64,000 nt of DNA from Multifurca ochricompacta (taxonomy: Eukaryota > Basidiomycota > Agaricomycetes > Russulales > Russulaceae), in assembly GCA_022496185.1 (NCBI GenBank), contig WTXG01000047.1, positions 124,001 to 188,000 of the forward strand, given 5' to 3'. Below, piece after piece: positions 23,801 to 35,592 of this stretch (position 1 is its first letter; each line of letters opens with the position of its first letter). The translations under genes and the position numbers were made by a program. A model generated the notes under the pieces. That model ran no database searches. It had not been told where the DNA came from and worked only from the letters and a program-made list of their open reading frames with translations.

Positions 23801-25315
23801 CACTCGATAGACATAATTTGTCTCACGCGCCGCAGAGGGATTGGATTGTGGTCAGAATTGAGGTGACAGATACTGGGTATGGGATCCCACCCCAAGAAAT
23901 GGTGCAGTCAAAGCTGTTCTGTGCGCTTCGTCTATTTCTTTTTGGTTCGCTGTCTGAAGTCATATCGTATACGCAGCGGCGTTCAATCAGACAGAGCAAG
24001 GCAAGCAACAAGGCGGAAAGGGGACAGGACTCGGCCTTGCTCTAGTCAGACAGATAGTCAAGCGCAGCGGTGGGCGGCTTGGCGTTACGTCGCGGGTTGG
24101 CAAGGGGTCCACGTTCTGGGTTGAACTTCGTGTGTCTCCCCTGTCTTTCCCATCCGACGCACTGAACTTATGTGTGCTTATAGCACTTGGAATCGGATCA
24201 CAGGCAATTGTACCACGAGCGCCTGTCCCACTATCTCTAGATGACGAGGAGCTGTCAAAATGTCCGGACGCGCATCTCCCGACGGGTTTGATGAACAACA
24301 CCCCTCGAGCACTCACCCCCAACCACAACTTCATCGTCGATGTGGCGCTGGCAAGAACAAGTATGGGCCAGGCCAGCGGGGGGGCAGTAGCAATGGTGGC
24401 CGGTCACCCACGGGCTCATTGCGCGGTTCATCGGCCATGCACAGTCTCATGGAACAAGGCGGGCTGGTCGAAATCGGGACCAAGGCAGATGGATCGCCCT
24501 CAGTGATCACACGAACAATAGGAGACGCGCTCGCACTTGCAACAACACCCGAAGAAGAAGCTGAGAACCCAGCGGACACAATGATTCAGCCATCTCCGCT
24601 GTCATTAGCACCGCCAGCTCTGCCATTCCCAGGCTTGCAAGTTCTGGACGCGCCAGAGATGCCTTTCCAATCTCCATACACATCAGACAAACTCAAGGAA
24701 CCGCAGTGGCCATCTCCAGTTTTGGCGAGTTCAAGCGAAACCGCTGGCCTGCAGCTGTACCTACGACCGCAGTCTCCCCCGATAACCTGTAGTGCGCCAG
24801 AGGAACTGCCTAGGATTGTCGCGCCGGGGCTGCCGGTGCTTGTTGTGGACGATGACGCGCTGACACGGACGCTGATGACTCGGATGCTCGTTCGGCTTGG
24901 CTGCAGGGTGGCCACGGCCGAGAATGGCGAGATTGCGCTCGAGACAGTGCTTGGCGGCTCTGGCGGACGCTTCGCGGTGGTGTTTCTGGACAACCAAATG
25001 CCCGTCATGAGTGGCCTATCTATGATCGCAAAACTGAGGAAGGCAGGACGAGACGATTTCGTGGTCGGAGTGACGGGTAACGCGCTGTTGTCAGATCAGG
25101 AAGAGTACCTTGAGGCTGGCGTGGACAGGTACGTAACTTTCTTCCTCCCCCCCGGGCCATGCCGTTCTTTTGGTTATGCGTGATAGACAATAGAATGATT
25201 CCTCCTTTTCAGGGTATTGACCAAACCAGTACTCGAACGGAGCCTGAGAAACATGCTTACGCTCGCCAGTGAGCGGTTGTCAGCACGCCCGACTGAAAAC
25301 GTCGCCATGACTTGA
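20868..25315 (+). CDS. Membrane hybrid histidine kinase with receiver domain
   Basis: This is a two-component sensor: autophosphorylation on His, then transfer to Asp in the fused receiver. The N-terminal cytoplasmic part leads to several membrane segments (SLAIWSSIFLLVNWAVNTAL, CIFPVLVLVIYDW, IILSISIWCW). The H-box is FHEVRVPLNTALLAVQN, formed across a candidate AT-AC intron. N and G boxes are LMQVVTNLASNACKF, DTGYGIP and GKGTGLGLALVRQIVK. The receiver has LVVDDD, phosphoacceptor FLDNQMP, and conserved VLTKPV, encoded by the last exon. Sure exons include 20868-21503, 21581-21685 and 21740-21846; the exon from 21908 is clear, but its right end and the join across about 22,030-22,170 are unresolved. 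A frame break in the linker fits a lost G in the seven-G run at 24378-24384. The start at 20868 is the least certain point; coding-like sequence in another frame lies just upstream. The family is common in Agaricomycetes; the signal sensed is unknown. Confidence 0.82.
22782..22851 (+). other. Candidate AT-AC intron inside the kinase H-box
   Basis: The upstream exon ends CAT G and the downstream part resumes AG GTC CGC, giving the expected H-E-V-R of the H-box. The intervening 70 nt begin ATAAGCC and end CACAC. No GT donor gives the conserved residues. A branch-site-like CTAAC lies at 22823-22827. A base error in a normal GT donor is the alternative. Confidence 0.45.
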
Positions 25316-25951
25316 CTACTGTTCCCCTCCCCCTCCCCCTCTCTTCACACACTTCTTTATTATCATCAGTATTCTAAATTCATCTAGGTGGTCGCGTTAT
25401 CGAATTATGTTTCTGTATAATATTTCTCATCTCTCAACACATTCACACCACCCATTCCTGCATTGCATTCTCGGGCATCATTCTTATCCATTGTCTTTAT
25501 TTTCATCCTCTTCCACTTACCTCATCTCACCTGCACACCCAAAAGACTCTTTCCCATTTTAAGGTAGTACCGTCGCTACCTTGTGACGCGCCCCGTCATA
25601 CACTATAGCATTACTTTTGGGTCCTTTTTTTTTTTGTTCATCAAAAAGGGTTTCTTTCTTTCTTTTTGGGGTCTAACGTACTATACTTACTTACACGCAT
25701 CATTGCGGGTTATTGTGGTCTCTGATCGCCAAGGTTCTTGTACAATACTAGTCAAGTTGTCGCCTCGTCCTAATTAGCGCCTTGGTATGCCAAGCGAATT
25801 CGATCAATTCAATTAGTAGTGGTTCACAACATCATCTTTTGATCCTCGATTCTTTTCTCTCGTTCTCTCTCAAAACAACAACAAAAAAAAAGAATCTAAA
25901 GTTGAAGCGGCGCAACTTATACAATACATTTGGTTCTCGTTATCATCATCA
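25316..25951. other. Intergenic between the kinase and DHFR genes
   Basis: No gene was recognised. The left part is CT-rich and probably the kinase 3' UTR. The right part probably carries the DHFR promoter. Confidence 0.5.
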
Positions 25952-26723
25952 ATGAGCCGCGTAACGCTCATTGTCGCAGCAACGACGAATAATGGAATCG
26001 GGCAGGCAGGCAAGTTACCTTGGCGCTTACCACGAGAGATGAAATATTTCGCTCGGGTGACAACCGGAAGGGACAGGGTGTCAGATGGGAATGGCGAAGG
26101 CGGAACGAGTGACCTAAAAAACGCGGTAGTGATGGGTCGGGCGACATGGGAGAGCATACCACACCGTTTTCGCCCACTTGCAGGGAGGATCAATATTGTC
26201 GTATCTCGACAGAAAGACTACAATCTGTGCGTTGCCCTTCGAACTGTTTTTTTATTCTTATTTTTATTGGACTGACTGTGCCACTTTTTTTTTTTTGGAG
26301 ATTAGGGGTGCAGGTACAGGTGCGAACAAGGACAAGAATAATAATAAGGAAAAAGGAGATCACGATGCGGAATTGTCGTCCGTTGGGGTTGGAGCCGTTT
26401 TGACGTCCAGCCTCGAGTCAGCGCTAGATCACGCACGGGCTAAGAACGCGAATCGCGTGTTCGTGATAGGTGGTGCAAAGCTTTACGCAGAGGCTCTGTC
26501 AATCGCTGAACGTGTGCTTCTCACACGGATTGTCGAACCAGAGTTCGAAGGGTGCGATGTGTTCATGCCGAATTTTATTGAGGAGGAGGATGGGGAGAAG
26601 AGGTGGACTCGGGCACCACACGAAGAATTGAGTGATTGGGTAGGATTTGAAGTTCCCAAGGAGATACAAGAAGAAGGAGGAGTGAAGTATGAATACGAGT
26701 TGTGGACAAAAGATAAAAGATAA
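25952..26723 (+). CDS. dfr1: Dihydrofolate reductase
   Basis: DHFR reduces dihydrofolate to tetrahydrofolate with NADPH for thymidylate and purine synthesis. Two exons, 25952-26226 and 26306-26723, give 230 residues, close to the fungal norm of about 200-230. Family blocks are in order: NGIGQAGKLPWRLPREMKYF (substrate pocket with the conserved LPW), VVMGRATWESIP (cofactor site), RFRPLAGRINIVVSR, and VFVIGGAKLYAEAL (the conserved GG of the nucleotide fold). An acidic insert of charged and Asn-rich residues lies at the exon 2 start, just after SRQKDYNL. The 79-nt intron starts GTGCGT and ends TTAG. The next gene on the same strand starts only 137 bp downstream. No frame break was seen. Confidence 0.95.
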
Positions 26724-26860
26724 TTTATTGTTGTTGTGTTGTCCATTGGTTGGGTTCTGTTCTGATTAAAACCAAGCCCAGCCTGAGCTCACCCTTAACG
26801 TCTCTCACCACCACCAACACAACACACAAACCCAACTCACAAACTCACAGCTCACTCTTG

Positions 26861-29374
26861 ATGTCACAATCATCCTCTTCTCATATAGATACAGAAGCCC
26901 AACGCTCATCTGAAATTCCCTTGTCAAAGGAAGACCTTAGCGCGGGTGGTACAACCCCGGTTGATAATATCTGCCCTAATCTCGACAATGAGGTTAGCGC
27001 TCCACGCGGCGTAGGTGCGTTCGCTTCTGCTTGCCTCTCGCGCACGCCCTCCTTTTTTCTTTTTCTGTGTGTTCATTCAATGTCTTGCTTAGATCTTGCT
27101 ATACCGCAGAAACGAGAGCGCGAAGTGTCGCTCGAGCCCCCAACGCCACATCCTGATGATACCGTGCGTGCGGCTAACAGATTCGTTCCCTTTCCCTCTG
27201 CATCCTTCTGAATTCAAGAATAGGAACAAGACCATACTTCCCATGAACATCGCTCGCGTTCTCCTGTGAAAAAGAGCCGTGCATTGTCTACCCCCGCAGA
27301 AGTCGATGAAGTCGACAACGAGGAACAGGAAGAGGATGCATTGGAACATGATGTTCCAACTCCCTCACCACATCCATCGCCACCGCACGAGACCAAAGTC
27401 CGTCAAATATCTCAAGGCGTCGAAGATATCAACTGGCGTAACGGCCAGAGTACGCCTCAAAACGGTGCCGAATCCGTCACGGCACCCGTAGATGCAGAAG
27501 CTCAAATAGGGATCGCATCCCAACGCCTGCTGCTCTAATCATAGAATCCCAGAATGAAATTGGCGACGTGAAAGTGCCCTCTGCTGGCGATGATGATGCA
27601 GCTTCGTTGAAAGCAGAAGCCACCGTCACTCCTTCAAAGGAGCCTCACTCTGCGCCACCGCCCGTCGCCGATTCATCTGCTGTCAGACAAATGCCTGCAC
27701 CCGCCACAGCCTCTACAGAATCTATCCCCCAACCCGTCGATGTACTTACGCATGATCCCGACAATCTAAATAAGCGGCCGTCACCTGTCGATGCGACCGC
27801 GGATTCCGATCCGCGGGAGACCAAGCGACCCACACCCCCGCTGTCAGAGATCGACGGTGCAATTAAGCGCCCTCGTGAGGATGAGGATGGCAACGTGGAT
27901 CCTAATCCTCGCGAAACGAAACGTGCGTCCCCGCCTCCCGAAAAAGAAAAGAGAAAAAGGAGAGGCCGGGAAGGAAGAAGAGTGGGTCAGATGCCCATCC
28001 TCCAAACACGCCCGCGTCGCCTAGATCCAAGTCGGCATCTTCTTTCGTGCGCCATCTTTCGATTTTGGTTCCCCTTGGCCATGACATAAACTGATATGTA
28101 CTCAGGGTGGTAGCGGTTTTCTCGCATACGCGTCTGTCGCTTCCCCCTTTGGATCTGTTAAAGGCCCGACCCTCTTTGGTCCTTCGCCCACTCCCACTAA
28201 GACGGCAATCACCACCACGGCCCCGTCTACAACCATGACCACGACTGCGACTGCGACTTCAATCGCCACCCCGAACGCCGTTGCCACGTTGAACATAGCT
28301 CCATCCGTACCTAGCTCTCCACCCAAAACAGTCCCCGGTTCGCCAGTCCAACGTGCTGCGAGCCCAACCCCGGCCAAGCGTACTGGTTTTGAAGCGTTTG
28401 CTGCTGCTGCGTCGCCATTCGCATCAGTTGCAGCGCGCGCCCGGTCGCCCGTACGTCGCTCTGGCTCCCCAGGTCCCGGAACGGGGGCAAGGTCGAACCC
28501 GTTTGCATCATATGCGACGGGGGGTGCTCAGGGCCTATTTGGCGCGAGTGCTGGACCAGCGGCGAAGCGTGCTCGTGGAGATAGCGATAGTGTCCCCCCT
28601 GGCGAGAGCGGCGGGGAGAGCACTAGTTGGCGTGAAGGCAGCGCAGGGGCTGAGAAGACGTTTGTAGAACGATTACGAGCTGGGTCAGGTTCGGGCGGTG
28701 ATGATGATGATGAGATCGATGGAGGCTCAGCGGTCTGGGGAGAACATACCACGGGTGGGAAGTGGGCTGAGCAGGAGGGTGAGCGCAGCTGCATTGCACA
28801 GCTGGAGAGCGCGATTTTGATTCGGGTTTTTCTCTTCTTTTCCAGTGCTTACGGGTGAAGAAGAGGATGAGACGGTGCACAGCGTGCGGGGAAAGTTATT
28901 CATGCTCAGCGAACAGAACCAATGGAAGGAGCGTGGGTCGGGCTTATTGCGTCTCAATCGACGGCGGCTCGATCACAGCGGGGCGCGACTTGGTAAGTCG
29001 AGCCGGCGCCGTTCCATACGGGGCCCTCCAGCTAATTGCTTTTCCTTTTCCCCTCTTATATCCTCTGCACGCACAAAAGTGATGCGGAAGGACGCCGTAT
29101 ACGCAGTGTTGCTGAATGTGACGCTCTTCCGAGGCATGGGCTGTGCAATCGCTCAGGACCCGCGGTATCTACGATTTAGCGTGTTGACGCCCAGTGGGAC
29201 GACTCATTATAACTTGCGGGTGCGTCTCTTTCTCTCTACCCCAAACTTGCCATTCCTCAAAAAAATACTTGAAATGTGTGATATGCTGTGTGTGGTGTGC
29301 TTTTTTAGGTGGGGAGCACGCAGGCCGCAGCAGATCTGTTAAAAGCGATCAACGATAACATCCCACATGTGTAA
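26861..29374 (+). CDS. Ran-binding protein of the RanBP3/Yrb2 type
   Basis: RanBP3/Yrb2 proteins bind RanGTP and help CRM1-dependent nuclear export. Seven exons: 26861-27014, 27093-27163, 27224-28046, 28106-28778, 28846-28992, 29080-29219 and 29309-29374; two one-base repairs give 691 residues. The long N-terminal part is disordered, with Pro/Ser-rich and KRP repeats such as PRETKRPTPP and PRETKRASPP and likely nuclear localisation clusters. FEAFAAAASPF resembles the family's short motif. The C-terminus is a RanBD1 fold: EEEDETVHSVRGKLFML, QNQWKERGSGLLRLN, RLVMRKDAVYAVLLNV, GCAIAQDPRYLRFSV, and IPHV at the end. The two frame breaks, near 27509-27511 (GGG) and 27954-27958 (AAAAA), each fit one lost base. 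Nup2-type proteins share the Ran domain but normally have FG repeats, absent here. Confidence 0.85.
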
Positions 29375-31272
29375 CGCGGTGCGGGCGAGTCTCTCCCATG
29401 TCAGCCTATATATATTCTTTACCTGCTTTGCTTCGTTTGTTGAGAGTTGGAGTATCTGCCACGACCGCAAGTGTCAAGCTTGTTGCGGTGCCACCACCAC
29501 ATGGATATACATGTATTTCACATAGACCTACGGGAAAAACCATCATTCCCAGAGTCATGCAGACGATAGTGTAGAGAGAGCCCCAGCATCGGTTCACAAA
29601 AACTTATGAGACCATGTTTAATTGCCTTTCTCCCTCTTCCCTTCCTCCCTTGTGCCTTGAGCCAAGGCGCTGGGGGAGGGGAGAGGGAGGGTTCAACATC
29701 GTGGGTGGGTACTCTATCTATCTGTTGCGCTTGGCCACTTTCTTTGCAGCAGCCCAGCCATTAATTTGCCCAGATGTTTCCTTTTATCATTAATGATTGC
29801 GGATTGCGGACAGGACGGAAAGGCCGGATTTTGCTGAACTCACAAGGAACAGTCGCAAATCGCATATTACAGTATATGATCCGATCTAGAGGATCAGAGG
29901 GATTGCCCTATTCTGAAACCGAGGGCCCAGGTCTGGGTCAAAAAAAAGGAAATAATTGGTATCAGCGCTCAGTTCTACACAACCACATAACGCAAAGCTG
30001 CCAACCATCACCGGGTCCCGGACATCGATAAAGGTCATATTTTTATCTCCCACGTAAATCAATCCTCTGGCATGGAAGTCAGCATTGTCCTCCTAGCTGG
30101 CCCCGTGTTGATTGGCTTGGGTGGTTCGATAATGTGTCCCCAGCGAATGGCTGGTCTTGGATTCGTGGGCGTCAAAGAGTGGCATCTACTTCCTGCCCAC
30201 CCATAAGCAGGTATAGGTGCGACCCATCGTTGAGTGGTATGTCAAAGCCACATGTTCGCCTCTGTTCGTTTTCTTTACGGAGTCGCTCCAACCACGCTGG
30301 TTTCCACTGCCGTTATATTCGCATCGCATCTGTTCCTTAACTACCTCGTGGTTAAGAGATACTCGATGTAGGTTCATTATCTTTTCGCGCGCGCGCGCGC
30401 GGCTGTCTTCATGTCAACGTTTTCGTAAACTAGGGTGTCCCTACTCAGACTCGGACATCATCTACTTGAAATGAGGCGTACGCCTTATGTTTGCCGATCA
30501 ATTCGGCCCTCTGCCATCAACATGTGGCGCGGTTGAATCCCCCCCTTCCCCTCCCCTTCACGCAACACATTACGGCTTCTCTCCCGTTGCCAATCTTGAT
30601 ATCCTTTGGCTATGCCCGTTCTAAGGTTCTCTGGGAGAGGTATCGAGGGTATGATTGCAAGATCGTGACTATGGTATACTCCGGCTGAGAGTGGATGCGT
30701 CAGATCGTGCAGATTCTCAAAGATCAACACGCCCTTGAGAAGCTAAGCCTTGTCTTGTCTCGCTTAACTTCAGGGTTCGTATTTGCCGTCATAAGGTGTA
30801 GAGCCTTCTTCTCACCACTGGTTTGCATTGGATTTATCACATGCGATCCCAGATTGACTCGACGAGAACAAAATATCATGATGGTTCATGGACTTCAACT
30901 GTGCCAGGACGCTCCATTCTGCTACCCATTCATTCGTCTTCCCTGGCCGACGACTCGCTCTGAGGTGTGGACAGCCTACCGGACATGGCTTTGGCGACGC
31001 CCGATTGGAGGATTCGTGTCAGGGGCAATCTAGTCGTCTTATGAAGAAGAAACTTCTTGCTCTTGGTTGCGCCGTGTTGGTCGTCCTGTTTAGGATATCA
31101 TTAACAAGTACTGCTCCATCCCGGAAATGCCTCGGAATCGCGTGACTAATAGGGCTTTCTCAAAGCCCACAGACCTGTAGCATTATCAAAGGCGGGTCCT
31201 ATGGACTATAAAATCCCAATGTATTCTTCAGTCTCATCAAGCTCTTACCCGCAACAAGACAGATTACTTGAA
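29375..31272. other. Intergenic, about 1.9 kb, nothing recognised
   Basis: No conserved gene was recognised. There is an alternating GC run of about 14 bases near 30388-30401. The right end holds the promoter and TATA box of esterase 1. Confidence 0.5.
31207..31213 (+). promoter_or_regulatory. TATA box of esterase 1
   Basis: TATAAAA lies 66 bp upstream of the start codon at 31273. The paralog has TATATAAA at a similar distance. Confidence 0.6.
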
Positions 31273-33765
31273 ATGCGGATATCTTGTGTACTTGTAGCTT
31301 TGTTCGCGGGCCAGGCTTCCCTGGCCCTCGTTACTCATTTCGAACCTTTCGTAGTACAGAAACATAACGCACCTCTGACTGCCGGGTTTTGCGACGGTAT
31401 TGGCTCTACCGCGAACGCACGTCTTGATAAGGCAACGTTTACCGGGATCTGCTCACTCAAGACGGCCAAGTTCCTCGGGATTCCTTACGCACAACCTCCG
31501 TGAGTTCCAGTTTGTCCTTTGTCTGCCCTCGCACAATTAATGAATAATGTCGTTACACAACAGGATTTGCGATCGGCGCTTGCGCGTCCCAAACGCCCTC
31601 CCGCCCTATAAGGGCCATTACATGGTACAGAAATATGGGCCGTCTTGTCCGCAGCAGCGCTTGGTCCTTCCCCGTTTGCACGACACGAAGTTAGAAGGGC
31701 ATATTAAAAACATCACAGCCCGCTTGTACGAAGGTTTGACGCCGGACCACGAAGACTGTATGGTGACCTCTCTCGTCTTCAGTTGCCTCGTTGCACTGAG
31801 CAATTCCTTCCCGAACAGGCCTGACGATCAACGTGGTCACGCCAAAGGACGCGACGCCGAAGTCAAAGCTTCCTGTCGTGGTGGTAAGCATCATTGACTG
31901 CCGTTGGCTCGCCTTTTATGAATAATGCTCCCAAGTGGTTCTTTGGAGGCGGCTTTGAGATTGGCGGGACTTCAACGTACGTTCTATCTCTCATGCAGCT
32001 ATGTCTATGTCTTACGTTTTAGAATCACGAAGGTATGACGGTGGTCTTATTGTTGCCCGCTCCATTCAGTTGGGGGAGCCGATTCTTTTCGTCAGTATGA
32101 ACTATCGGTGAGTTGATCCATACAGCGTGGGACCTTCTCATGAAAACTCACTTGCCTGCCAGGCTTTCCGGTGAGTTGAATACAGATGACTTTTCTGCTG
32201 TAAACCATTGACTCAAACTTGCGTACTTTTAAGCGCTCGGATTTTTGCCCGGAAAAGAAGTGAAGAAAGCAAAAGTTGGAAACTTGGGCCTACAAGACCG
32301 TCAGTCAACTTATTTTTACTCACCTCTCGACGCTAATATATTTTTTTTAGAACGCCTTGCTCTGAAATGGGTCCAAAAATACATCTCAGCATTTGGCGGC
32401 GATCCCTCTAAGGTGACCATGTCAGTCACGTATTCTGCCACTCTTGCGGCGTGTCCTTATACGGTTTACCAGATGGGGAGAAAGCGCGGGTGCCATTTCA
32501 GTGGCTATGCATATGGTGGTCAACAATGGCAAACAACAAGGATTATTCCGAGGTGCAATCATGCAATCGGGTGGCCCCATTCCAGTTGGAGACATCGAGA
32601 ATGGCCAAAAATATTATGACGCTCTCGTAAAGAATGCCGCTTGCGACCATAGCCGTGATACTTTGGCTTGTCTTCGTAAAGTTCCATACTCAAGGTTAAA
32701 GTATGCTATGGACATCTCGCCCAACTTCTTCGCGTATCAGGTAAAGGCTTATTCATTTGACAGCACTCGTTGATGGGATCTCATCTCTCTGAATGCGCAG
32801 GGGCTTACATTAGCTTGGTTACCCCGCGTCGATGGCGTTTTCTTGACTGAGAACCCGCAAAAGGCTGTTCAGAGGGGACACGTAGCAAGCGTGCCCATGA
32901 TCACAGGCATGATATTCTACAATGTGTTATGCGACAGAACACTAAGGGTATTCCAGGAAACTGTGACGACGAGGGGTCAATGTTTTCGGTTTCATCCCTG
33001 AACGTCACGTAGGTTCCCATCTATACCCATTTATTTGCATTCACCTAAAGAGGAGGCAGAAATACGGCACAGACGGCGACATACTTCAAGTCATTTATGT
33101 TGCCAACAGCCTCAAAAGAGGAAGTAGACCTTCTCCTTAAATATTACCCAGAGAATCCGGAGGCCGGATGTCCATTTGATACCGGGACTAGGAATGCCCT
33201 TAGTATGCTGCCTAGAGGTCTATCTCCCCTGCATGAATTCGAACTGATCTTACCTGGACAGCTTCACAATTTAAAAGAATTGCGGCCGTTCAGGGTGACA
33301 TCGTGTTCCACGGCCCCCGCCGGTTCTTATTGAAATATCGCGCCGGAAAGCAGAGGAGCTGGGCTTTCAGTACGTCCGAAAAAGTTTCAAAATGAGACAC
33401 AGGTCATTGATAGCACCCGTAGTTCATAAGCGGGGCAAGAATGTTCCCTTCATTGGATCGGTGGGGATCTGCAACCAAAGGTTTCTCGTATGACTTGGCT
33501 TATTCCATTCCCCTAGGCTCACGCAACAGACCTGATCAACTCGTTCGGTGGTGGGGAATTGATGGACTACGTGATCTACTTCACCCGGAACCTTAATCCC
33601 AACGGCAAAGCAGCGACCATCCCTTGGCCGCAGTACAATCTGAAGAAGCCTACGGCGCTTATCTTCCGGGACGACGCATTGCTTCCGGTGATTACGGACA
33701 AGGATGATTATCGCACTGCTGCTCTGAACTATATCGCGGTCCTGTCATTGCGACGCCCCATATGA
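31273..33765 (+). CDS. Secreted type-B carboxylesterase/lipase (paralog 1)
   Basis: This is an alpha/beta-hydrolase of the type-B carboxylesterase family (Candida rugosa lipase group), cleaving esters outside the cell. The N-terminus is a signal peptide (MRISCVLVALFAGQASLA). About fifteen small exons join in frame. Family landmarks: FLGIPYAQPP, the oxyanion-hole segment WFFGGGFEIGG, the nucleophile elbow WGESAGA with catalytic Ser, ERLALKWVQKYISAFGGDP upstream of it, CDDEG near the acid region, and catalytic His in AHATDLINSFGGGEL. An 8-nt exon lies at 32163-32170. One intron, after VPMITG, uses a GC donor (GCATGA), as in the paralog. I found no frame break or stop, so the gene appears intact. 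It is a tandem paralog of the gene at 37,818 on the same strand, with a transposon block between. Confidence 0.88.
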
Positions 33766-34435
33766 TTTTTTCTTTTCTATCTTGATCCGTACACTACGGT
33801 GTGTACGTACGATACACAATATACGCAACCATGATAGACAGCGGATCGTAGTTCCAAGTTGCGCGTGGGTGATTAGAGTCAAGATACTGAATACTATATT
33901 ATAGATAGCATGTGAACAAGACTACAAGCATGCCAGTAAAACCAAGGTTTTCAGTAAACGTTTAGGTGACCACGATGGGTTTACTCAACAATGTCCAGTT
34001 TCTTTGAATCAAGTGGCCGGAAGGAAGCTCTACGAAATATTTGGCCCTGGACTCATTTCCAACGAACGATTAGTCGGGTATCCCAACCCAACGAACCTCG
34101 GATGGTGGAATAAGATCTATCCGCCACACGTGTGATGCACTCTCTCATGCCGTTGATCTCAGCGGACGTGGTGTGTGCGCGCCAATCATAGCGGGGGGTG
34201 AAGAGCGCTTAAACGGATACACAGCGCGAATGATTGTGAAAGACGCTCAGCGAAGTGCTTCACGTTCGTTGCCGCTGCTATCATTGTCCATTCCTTATCA
34301 ATCACCAGTGGGCTTTGGTTTTTCGGACCGAGCGCCTTCGAGCGCCATCCTTAATCTGGCCGTTACTCGTCTCTGCCTCTTTTTACAATAGTGTGAGAAG
34401 AAAAGAGATATACTTTCAGTAACTGTGGTAATTGT
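33766..34435. other. Intergenic downstream of esterase 1
   Basis: No gene was recognised. The last eight bases, GTAATTGT at 34428-34435, are the left target-site duplication of the hAT-like element. Confidence 0.5.
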
Positions 34436-34692
34436 TAGGGCTGCGCGCCGTACCCGTAGCTTACGGTATGACGGTGCCGTAGCACGGTGCCATACCCGTA
34501 CCGTACCAGCTCAAGTCAATCATCGAGACGGACGGTTACGGTACGGAAAACGCCGTCCAAACCCGTCAAAAAACGGCCGTAGACGGCATTAGACGGTATG
34601 GACGGCATTGACTGAATGGGCTTTAATCTTGTCATTAAGCCACCAAAACCCCCCCACTATAGTATCTTTACCTATTTAGATAGCAGATAAGT

Positions 34693-34916
34693 GTTAGCTA
34701 AATATGGTAAAGATAACAGATAAGATAAACTAACTAATACTCACTTCAGTTTATGTGGTCAAAACTGAAGTGAACATGTACAGAGTAGCAACCTTTTATA
34801 CTGCTCAGAGGAGCATGACAATAAGTAGAATAAATTAGTTATTTAAATGTGACAAGGCAGAAGGAATGTGTTGTGCGTCTGAATCATTATCTGACGCACT
34901 TTAGATTATCTTATCA
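34693..34916 (+). repeat. Diverged direct repeat, copy A
   Basis: From TTAGCTAAATATGGTAAAG through an AAACTGAAGTGAAC block, this segment resembles 36630-36855 in the same orientation, with many mismatches. It lies outside the nested element. Confidence 0.6.
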
Positions 34917-35592
34917 TGATCATGAGATCGAGTCCACCCAGGTGCCCGGCTGTCTGGTCCCCGGTTCCTTACAATCCGGTCGCAACCGGCCCATCACAAT
35001 ATTATGGATTATGGAGCAGATTAGATTAGATTAGTGGATGGGGCACGATCTCCCTCCGTTGCCTGACAAGAAGCGGCCGCATCTTGCACGCATGCAAGGT
35101 GATACTGCACTGGGTCATTGAGCTGTCTATTAGTCTAGATATTTGATTTTTGCCCTATTGTAATTGAATTTTGGTCTGCCAGAGTCCAGTTGGAGGTATG
35201 CTCACATGTACCACACTTGGCTTCAGGAGTTGCCTTGTGCAATCCCGAATATAGTTTTTGGATGCCCCCTTTTGGGGGATGTTTTGGTATTGTTTCTCTG
35301 ATGTCTCTTTTGTGATAATGTACCTACAATTACATTTATTGAGGGAGTTCATGTTCCAGTATGCCCTGTTTACACTACTCATGCTCACAGAAGCAAATGC
35401 AATGCTTGAAGTCCCTCTATGAGTTGCAGATTATGGCTGGTAAAGTTGATTGTTGGGTATTGTACTCATGAACCACATAAAAAGGTGTAGAATAGCCCCA
35501 AGAATACACCTATTCATTGCTTTATTGCTCTAAGCTTGTTCATGCTACCCTGCTCAACTTTATTTTCTCTAGTAATACCGTCTACCGTAAAA